Positions 58,848 to 64,000 of a stretch of 64,000 nt of DNA are shown one piece after another. The notes under the pieces were generated by a model. It saw only the letters and a list, made by a program, of their open reading frames with translations, was not told where the DNA came from and did not search any database. The translations under genes and the position numbers were made by a program. The DNA comes from Enterococcus montenegrensis (GTDB lineage Bacteria; Bacillota; Bacilli; Lactobacillales; Enterococcaceae): contig NZ_CP120467.1 in the NCBI RefSeq assembly GCF_029983095.1, positions 1,782,501-1,846,500 of the forward strand, in the 5' to 3' direction. How positions within the stretch are numbered: position 1 is the stretch's first letter; every line of letters begins with the position of its first letter.

Positions 58848-61352
58848 CTATGCGTTTTTGCCGTGGCAATTTTTATACTTTTTACCGCTGCCGCAAGGAC
58901 ATGGATCGTTACGTCCAACTTTTTTAACTTGTTGTGGTTTTTGCGGTTTTACTTCTTCTTGTTCCGCTTGACCTTGTGCAACTTGCTCTCGTTGCACATT
59001 TTGACGAATCTCAGCCTTCATAAACAGACGTGTCACTTCGTATTCAATTGCCCCCACCATATCTTCAAACATCGTATAGCCTTCAGTTTGATATTCTACG
59101 AGTGGATTGTTTTGTCCGTAAGCCCGCAGGCCAATTGATTGACGCAATTGATCCATCGCATCGATATGGTCTGTCCATTTAGAGTCAACTACCCGCAAGA
59201 TAACAACTTTTTCAAACTCCAATAATTGTTCTTGACTATTTAATTGCTCTTTCTTTTGATCAAAAATAGCTTGTGCTTTCTCCATTAAGAAAGTTTTCAT
59301 TTCTTCGGGTGATTTATTTTCCAGATCAGCCACTGCGATACTATCTTCGTGAACAATGGCGTTACCTGCAAAATCAACAATCCCAGCTAAATTCCATTGA
59401 CTCTTATCTTCAACTTGAGTATGCGCATCTACGACACGGCTAATCGTACGTTTCACCATGTTCATTAGCGTTTGTGACAAATCCTTTTCTTCCATAATTA
59501 CTTCTTGTCGTTGACCGTAAATAACTTCACGTTGTTCCCGCATTACATCGTCATATTGCAAGACATTTTTACGAGTATCGTAGTTATTACCTTCAACCCG
59601 TTTTTGTGCTGATTCCACTTGTTTAGTCAACATTTTACTTTGAATAACTTGATCTTCTTCATCCAAATTCATACGTTCCATAAAGGCCTTAATTCGTTCA
59701 GAACCAAAACGTTTCATCAAATCATCTTCAAGGGATAAATAAAATTGTGAAACCCCTGGATCCCCTTGACGACCTGAACGGCCACGTAATTGGTTATCAA
59801 TCCGGCGTGATTCATGGCGTTCAGTACCGACAACAGCTAAACCGCCTAATTCTGCCACACCTAAACCTAATTTAATATCCGTACCACGACCAGCCATGTT
59901 GGTTGCAATTGTGACGGCACCTTTTTGTCCGGCATTTAAAATAATTTCCGCTTCTTTAAAGTGGTTCTTAGCGTTCAAGACTTCATGGGGAACTTTTTCT
60001 TTATCTAACATGTTAGATAACAATTCTGATGTTTCAACGGCAACGGTACCAACTAATACAGGTTGTCCCTTACGGTAACGTTCTTTAATGTCTTTAACAA
60101 CTGCATCGAATTTAGAATGTAGCGTTGGATAAAGCAAATCAGCTCGATCATCACGAATTACCGGTTGGTTAGTTGGAATTTGGATAACTTGCATGTTGTA
60201 GATTTCCCGGAATTCTTCTTCTTCGGTTTTGGCTGTACCTGTCATCCCGGCTAATTTTTTATACATCCGGAAATAGTTTTGGAAGGTAATGGTTGCCATT
60301 GTTTTTGTTTCATCTTCAATTTCAACGCCTTCTTTAGCTTCAATCGCTTGGTGTAAGCCATCAGAATACCGACGTCCATCCATAATCCGCCCTGTAAATT
60401 GGTCAACGATTAAAACTTTTCCTTCTTGTACCACATAATCAAAGTCGCGAATCATAATGAAATTAGCGCGTAATGCATTATCTAAGTGATGTGTTAAGGC
60501 TGTATTTTCAATATCATAAAGATTTTTTAGACCAAAGTTTTCTTCAGCTTTTTCAATCCCAGCTTCTGTTAACCCAATTGTCTTAGACTGAATATCAATC
60601 TTATAATCTTCCTCTTCTTTCAAGCGTTTGACAAAGTTATCAGCGCGCGTATAAAGTGCGGTTGATTTTTCAGCTTGTCCAGAAATAATCAACGGTGTTC
60701 TAGCTTCATCGACTAAAATCGAGTCCACTTCATCGACAACAGCATAATTTAGTGGTCGTTGCACCATTTGATTGCGATAAACTACCATATTGTCTCGCAA
60801 ATAGTCAAAACCTAATTCATTATTCGTTGAGTACGTGATATCACAAGCATAGGCAGCCCGTTTTTCCTCTGGTGTTTTAGAGTTGATGTTTAAACCAACC
60901 GTCATCCCAAGAAAATTGTACAATTCGCCCATTTCTTGCGAGTCACGAGTGGCTAAGTATTCGTTAACTGTTACCACATGTACCCCTTCGCCGCTTAGGG
61001 CGTTTAGGTAGACGGGCATTGTTGCAGTCAATGTTTTCCCTTCACCAGTTCGCATTTCAGAAATATTACCATCGTGTAAAACAATCCCCCCCATTAATTG
61101 AACATGGTAAGGATAAAGCCCCAAGACCCGTTTTGCAGCTTCACGTACAACTGCAAACGCCTCTGGTAATAGCTGATCTAGCGTTTCACCTTTTTGATAG
61201 CGTCCGCGAAATTCATCGGTTTTTTCTTTTAACTGAAGATCGGATAATGCCGCCATTTTTTCAGCAAACGTTTCGACCTCATTGGCAATTTTATCCAACC
61301 GTTTTAAATCTTTTTTATCATTTTCAATTAACTTACGTATAAAGTTGGCCAT
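58848..61352 (-). CDS. secA: Preprotein translocase ATPase SecA
   Basis: An 834-residue motor for Sec export. [20 protein letters not shown] is Walker [21 protein letters not shown] contains Walker B, and [15 protein letters not shown] and [11 protein letters not shown] are helicase motifs. The C-terminus [17 protein letters not shown] is the zinc site that contacts SecB-like partners and lipids. ATG 61352 ([10 protein letters not shown]) is the usual start, with GGGG 12 bases upstream; the frame extends 26 codons further without support. It lies before prfB-ftsEX. Confidence 0.96.
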   Translation of the reverse strand: MANFIRKLIENDKKDLKRLDKIANEVETFAEKMAALSDLQLKEKTDEFRGRYQKGETLDQLLPEAFAVVREAAKRVLGLYPYHVQLMGGIVLHDGNISEMRTGEGKTLTATMPVYLNALSGEGVHVVTVNEYLATRDSQEMGELYNFLGMTVGLNINSKTPEEKRAAYACDITYSTNNELGFDYLRDNMVVYRNQMVQRPLNYAVVDEVDSILVDEARTPLIISGQAEKSTALYTRADNFVKRLKEEEDYKIDIQSKTIGLTEAGIEKAEENFGLKNLYDIENTALTHHLDNALRANFIMIRDFDYVVQEGKVLIVDQFTGRIMDGRRYSDGLHQAIEAKEGVEIEDETKTMATITFQNYFRMYKKLAGMTGTAKTEEEEFREIYNMQVIQIPTNQPVIRDDRADLLYPTLHSKFDAVVKDIKERYRKGQPVLVGTVAVETSELLSNMLDKEKVPHEVLNAKNHFKEAEIILNAGQKGAVTIATNMAGRGTDIKLGLGVAELGGLAVVGTERHESRRIDNQLRGRSGRQGDPGVSQFYLSLEDDLMKRFGSERIKAFMERMNLDEEDQVIQSKMLTKQVESAQKRVEGNNYDTRKNVLQYDDVMREQREVIYGQRQEVIMEEKDLSQTLMNMVKRTISRVVDAHTQVEDKSQWNLAGIVDFAGNAIVHEDSIAVADLENKSPEEMKTFLMEKAQAIFDQKKEQLNSQEQLLEFEKVVILRVVDSKWTDHIDAMDQLRQSIGLRAYGQNNPLVEYQTEGYTMFEDMVGAIEYEVTRLFMKAEIRQNVQREQVAQGQAEQEEVKPQKPQQVKKVGRNDPCPCGSGKKYKNCHGKNA

Positions 61353-61562
61353 TAGTGAATAATTCCCCTTCTTTGCATCAATTCTCGTTTCAATTAGAAA
61401 CTCTCCCATATATTTTAGCATTAAGTTCAAACAAATGAAATACTTAGCATTAGAATCAAGAAGCTTTACTCTAATTTATTATTTTATCTTTTTTAAATAA
61501 GGGAAATAAGACAAAATATGAGAAGATATTTAACCTTTTATTTTTCGTAATCAAGCTTTTAG

Positions 61563-61592
61563 GTGAAATTTATTTTTATTTCACGCTATAAT
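61563..61592 (+). promoter_or_regulatory. Promoter with dyad upstream of the 61673 gene
   Basis: GTGAAAT/ATTTCAC perfect dyad (61563-61584) directly before TATAAT (61587-61592), operator-like. A second hairpin GCTTATTTT/AAAATAAGC lies in the leader (61615-61635). The rest of the 320-base gap 61353-61672 is AT-rich with no other feature I can name. Confidence 0.55.
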
Positions 61593-61672
61593 AAAGTTCG
61601 TGAAAGCCCATTTTGCTTATTTTACAAAAATAAGCTTACGTGCTAAAACCAAACCAAAAGGAGTGAATTGTT

Positions 61673-62170
61673 GTGGCTGAAAAAATTTACGCTATCTTAA
61701 CGTTTTGCGGAGTTTGGTTACTTTATGTTTTTCCTTTGTACCAAGGAGCCTTAGAGTTATCTGAACCTAACAAAATGCTAAAGAGATTTCAAAAAAGCGG
61801 GCATAAATATCCCAAAGTATCCCCTTGGTATTGGCTTTTTCCCCCTTTAAAAATTCACAAAGAAAAAATCCGAGGCATAAAAATGTTGCGGGATAATATC
61901 AGCAGCAAAAAAGAAATGGATCGACTTTTTCGTTATTTCAACAAGGCGGTAGCTTGGTATTACATCGCTATTGCTGGGGTGCTAAATGGGATTGTTGCGA
62001 CCCATGAACTATTCGCTGTGTTTTCTTTACAAGAGCATTTCATCTCCATGATTGTCTTTGACTGTATTTTAATTTTAGCAGGTCTTTACCATGTTCATTA
62101 TCGTTTAAATGATGCCCGGAAAAATCGGCTATTAACCAAAATTTTTCAAAGTGAAAAATATAACGAATAA
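61673..62170 (+). CDS. Unrecognised membrane protein
   Basis: A 165-residue protein I cannot assign. It has hydrophobic segments at about residues 5-25, 93-112 and 120-142, a basic middle (KMLKRFQKSGHKYPKVSP) and a basic C-terminal tail. The start is GTG with AAGGAG nine bases upstream. It is the only plus-strand gene between secA and hpf, with its own promoter and a dyad over that promoter, and a strong terminator. These signs argue for a real, regulated gene. Confidence 0.75.
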   Translation: MAEKIYAILTFCGVWLLYVFPLYQGALELSEPNKMLKRFQKSGHKYPKVSPWYWLFPPLKIHKEKIRGIKMLRDNISSKKEMDRLFRYFNKAVAWYYIAIAGVLNGIVATHELFAVFSLQEHFISMIVFDCILILAGLYHVHYRLNDARKNRLLTKIFQSEKYNE

Positions 62171-62208
62171 AAAAGCGAGTAACGAAAGTTCCCCAAAAAG
62201 CAAAAATA

Positions 62209-62258
62209 AAAAAAGGTTCAAGCTAGACGACTTAAGACGCCCGGCTTGAACCTTTTTA
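62209..62258. terminator. Bidirectional terminator between the 61673 gene and hpf
   Basis: AAAAGGTTCAAGC and GCTTGAACCTTTT arms (13 bases, perfect), long loop, T runs on both strands. Confidence 0.9.
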
Positions 62259-62265
62259 TCTTTTT

Positions 62266-62820
62266 TTAGTTTGTTTCAATTAAACCGTATTTACCATCTT
62301 TACGGCGGTAAACGATGCTAGTGCCATTGGTTTCAGCATCTTCAAAAATAAAGAAGTTATGTCCCAACATATTCATTTGTAAAACAGCTTCTTCACTGTC
62401 CATTGGTTTTAATGATAAGCGTTTGGTGCGGACGATATCTAATGCTGCTTCTGTTTCATCGTCACCTGCTTCATTGTTAAATAAAACCGCTGCTTCTGCT
62501 GCAGGAACTGCTGTTTCACGAGATTTACGATTGATTTTTGTTTTGAATTTACGAATTTGACGTTCTAGTTTATCAACGACCAAATCGATACTTGCATATA
62601 AATCTGGTGAAGTTTCTTCTGCGCGCAATACCAAATATGGTAGTGGGATTGTCACTTCCACTTTCGCTGTTTTTTCAGTATAAACCTTTAAGTTCACATG
62701 AGCCGTTGCATCGGGCGCATCTGTAAAGTAACGCTCCAACTTACCGACTTTTTTCTCTACATAATCGCGAATAGCTTCTGTAACTTCAATATTTTCTCCG
62801 CGTACATTGTATCTAAACAT
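62266..62820 (-). CDS. hpf: Ribosome hibernation promoting factor, long form
   Basis: A 184-residue long HPF that dimerises 70S ribosomes into 100S particles in resting cells. The N-terminal 100 residues ([20 protein letters not shown]) form the ribosome-binding beta-alpha fold, and the C-terminal 60 residues ([20 protein letters not shown] and [13 protein letters not shown]) form the dimerisation domain. AAGGGG lies before ATG. It is a single gene with a clear promoter. Confidence 0.95.
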   Translation of the reverse strand: MFRYNVRGENIEVTEAIRDYVEKKVGKLERYFTDAPDATAHVNLKVYTEKTAKVEVTIPLPYLVLRAEETSPDLYASIDLVVDKLERQIRKFKTKINRKSRETAVPAAEAAVLFNNEAGDDETEAALDIVRTKRLSLKPMDSEEAVLQMNMLGHNFFIFEDAETNGTSIVYRRKDGKYGLIETN

Positions 62821-62889
62821 AACAATTGCCCCTTTCGTCTACCACTAAAGAAGGTAAAAGGACCACTCTTTTGCCTTCTTCTTACTATT

Positions 62890-62918
62890 ATTATAGCGAA
62901 CTCTAACCTATTTGCAAA
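62890..62918 (-). promoter_or_regulatory. Promoter of hpf
   Basis: TTTGCA and TATAAT with 17-base spacing. A perfect 14-base palindrome AAATTCATGAATTT sits 14 bases upstream at 62932-62945, operator-like. Confidence 0.75.
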
Positions 62919-62978
62919 GTTAAACGCTAACAAATTCATGAATTTCTCAAATCTATTCATGACGCCTAACATAAGGCT

Positions 62979-63659
62979 TTAACGTGCCAATGTAAAAGTT
63001 GCAACGGCCTTTGCATTGTGGGCGTATAAAAGTGCTACGCCATGGTAAAGCGTACGTCCTGTCGTATAAACATCGTCTACTAACAAAAATTTACGTCCTG
63101 AAATTATCACATCTTTTTTGATAATGTAAGGTTGTTTTAAACCCAGCCGTTCCGTTCTTTTTTTACTTGCTTGCGGAGGATCGTGTTGTTTACGAATTAA
63201 AATATTTTCATAAGTAATCCCAGCAGCCTTCAATAGTTCTTCTACTTGATTAAAGCCACGCTCTTTTTGACGTTCTTTCGATAACGGCAACGGAACAATA
63301 ATAAAGTCACGATACCTCTTTAGTGCTTGCTTTACCGATAAAGAAAACGTGTGACACAATGGATAATCCCCTTCAAATTTATAGCGATACAACCATTCTT
63401 TAAAAGCATCATTATAGTGATAAAGTGCTTGGTGATAAAGAACAAAGTCAGGATACATTTTTCGCCATTTTTGACAATCTTGGCAAAGTTCATCGCAATT
63501 TGGACGCATGCACCCTTCACAGGCGCGCTTAGCTTCAATTTTTTGAAAGCGAGCCAGACAGTCTTCGCATAATTCTTCATTTGCAAGTAACCAAGGAAAG
63601 ATGATTTCTTGTATCAAAAGATTACGGCTAATTTTTTGCTGACAATTACTACATTTCAT
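62979..63659 (-). CDS. comFC: ComFC, phosphoribosyltransferase-like competence protein
   Basis: A 226-residue protein of the ComFC/GntX family needed for DNA uptake. The N-terminus has zinc-finger-like cysteines (CSNCQQK, CEDC, CEGCMRPNCDELCQDC), and the C-terminal half has the PRPP-binding FLLVDDVYTTGRTL. Its start lies 11 bases inside the comFA end, so translation is coupled. It is the second gene of comFA-comFC. Confidence 0.93.
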   Translation of the reverse strand: MKCSNCQQKISRNLLIQEIIFPWLLANEELCEDCLARFQKIEAKRACEGCMRPNCDELCQDCQKWRKMYPDFVLYHQALYHYNDAFKEWLYRYKFEGDYPLCHTFSLSVKQALKRYRDFIIVPLPLSKERQKERGFNQVEELLKAAGITYENILIRKQHDPPQASKKRTERLGLKQPYIIKKDVIISGRKFLLVDDVYTTGRTLYHGVALLYAHNAKAVATFTLAR

Positions 63660-64000
63660 TAAGCAACCCTGCCTTTTTTGCTTGCTGATTCAAGTTTTTA
63701 GTTGTTTGAAGCGTTTTTCTGATTGCGTTTGTCATTTGCGTAAAATAAAAAACAACCTCGCTATTTGAAAAATCACCTTTACGATCCGCTCTTCTAGCAA
63801 TCTGTAAGAGGGTAGCTTGGGTAAAAATTAGATGATCTGCACCAAAAACCAAAACAGAAACATTGGCAAAGGTCACACCGCGTTCCATGACAGTCGAACA
63901 GCAAAAAATTTGAAATTTATTTTGTCGCATACGTTTTACTTTTGTTTGGCGCTCACAATCTGCCGCATGCACACTGCCAACAGCGACGTCGCCTAATTCC
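63649..64000 (-). CDS. comFA: ComFA, DNA helicase of competence, C-terminal fragment
   Basis: Only the last 116 residues are in the window; the gene continues past the right edge. FCCSTVMERGVTFANVSVLVF and GADHLIFTQATLLQIA match the C-terminal RecA-like lobe of ComFA, the ATPase that helps pull DNA into the cell. The motif VI region reads QIARRADRK; other ComFA proteins have QIxGRxGR here, so two glycines are replaced. It overlaps comFC by 11 bases. Confidence 0.88.
   Translation of the reverse strand, partial: ELGDVAVGSVHAADCERQTKVKRMRQNKFQIFCCSTVMERGVTFANVSVLVFGADHLIFTQATLLQIARRADRKGDFSNSEVVFYFTQMTNAIRKTLQTTKNLNQQAKKAGLLNEM

Overview
The window is low-GC Firmicute chromosome, very probably from Enterococcus or a close relative in the Enterococcaceae. 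The evidence is gene content and order: a liaXYZ-type locus; hprK-lgt-gpsA-galU; ccpA divergent from pepQ with a class A PBP beside it; pst genes next to cls, ftsEX, prfB, secA, hpf and comF. There is no phage, IS element, CRISPR array, rRNA or tRNA in the window. Most genes are on the minus strand, with strong GGAGG ribosome sites and clear intrinsic terminators. Many starts are TTG or GTG.

Layout. 1-3.5 kb: the start of a PgpH-type phosphodiesterase gene, phoH, the rpsU-yqeY operon behind a consensus promoter, and a Zur regulator divergent from the PPDK regulatory protein gene with a Zur-box-like palindrome between them. 3.5-9.2 kb: aspartate-family synthesis, metY-metA (acetyl-homoserine route) and hom-thrC-thrB. 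9.3-12.6 kb: a CzrA-like metal sensor, phosphoglucomutase and thioredoxin reductase. 12.8-21.4 kb: a beta-glucoside island with two GH1 and one GH4 6-phospho-beta-glucosidases, an RpiR regulator, a PTS IIBCA permease and a BglG/LicT antiterminator. Its leader shows a complete RAT/terminator switch, cre sites and two promoters. 21.5-28 kb: a heterodimeric ABC exporter, YneF, Ndk, endonuclease IV and a frameshifted AEC transporter. 28.3-33.3 kb: PBP, CcpA, PepQ. 33.5-38.8 kb: YtxH and DUF948 proteins, GalU, GpsA, Lgt, HprK. 38.9-44.4 kb: citrate synthase divergent from aconitase and isocitrate dehydrogenase, the oxidative arm that makes 2-oxoglutarate. 44.5-48.2 kb: liaZ-liaY-liaX and an MFS transporter. 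48.4-53.8 kb: phoU-pstB-pstB-pstA-pstC and pstS, with a Pho-box repeat. 54.3-62.8 kb: cls, ftsX-ftsE, prfB (programmed frameshift), secA, an unrecognised membrane protein gene and hpf. 63-64 kb: comFC and the end of comFA.

How the parts connect. HprK and CcpA, both encoded here, are the machinery that would act on the cre-like sites seen at the beta-glucoside genes, ccpA and ndk. The citrate cluster could feed glutamate synthesis, and its isocitrate dehydrogenase carries the residues typical of NAD-dependent enzymes. The points most worth a second look are a candidate structured RNA between pstS and cls, the antiterminator that lacks the end of its second PRD, the two homopolymer frameshifts (AEC transporter, citrate synthase), the TCA cluster itself, and an altered helicase motif VI in ComFA. 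No wholly new multi-gene system is evident.
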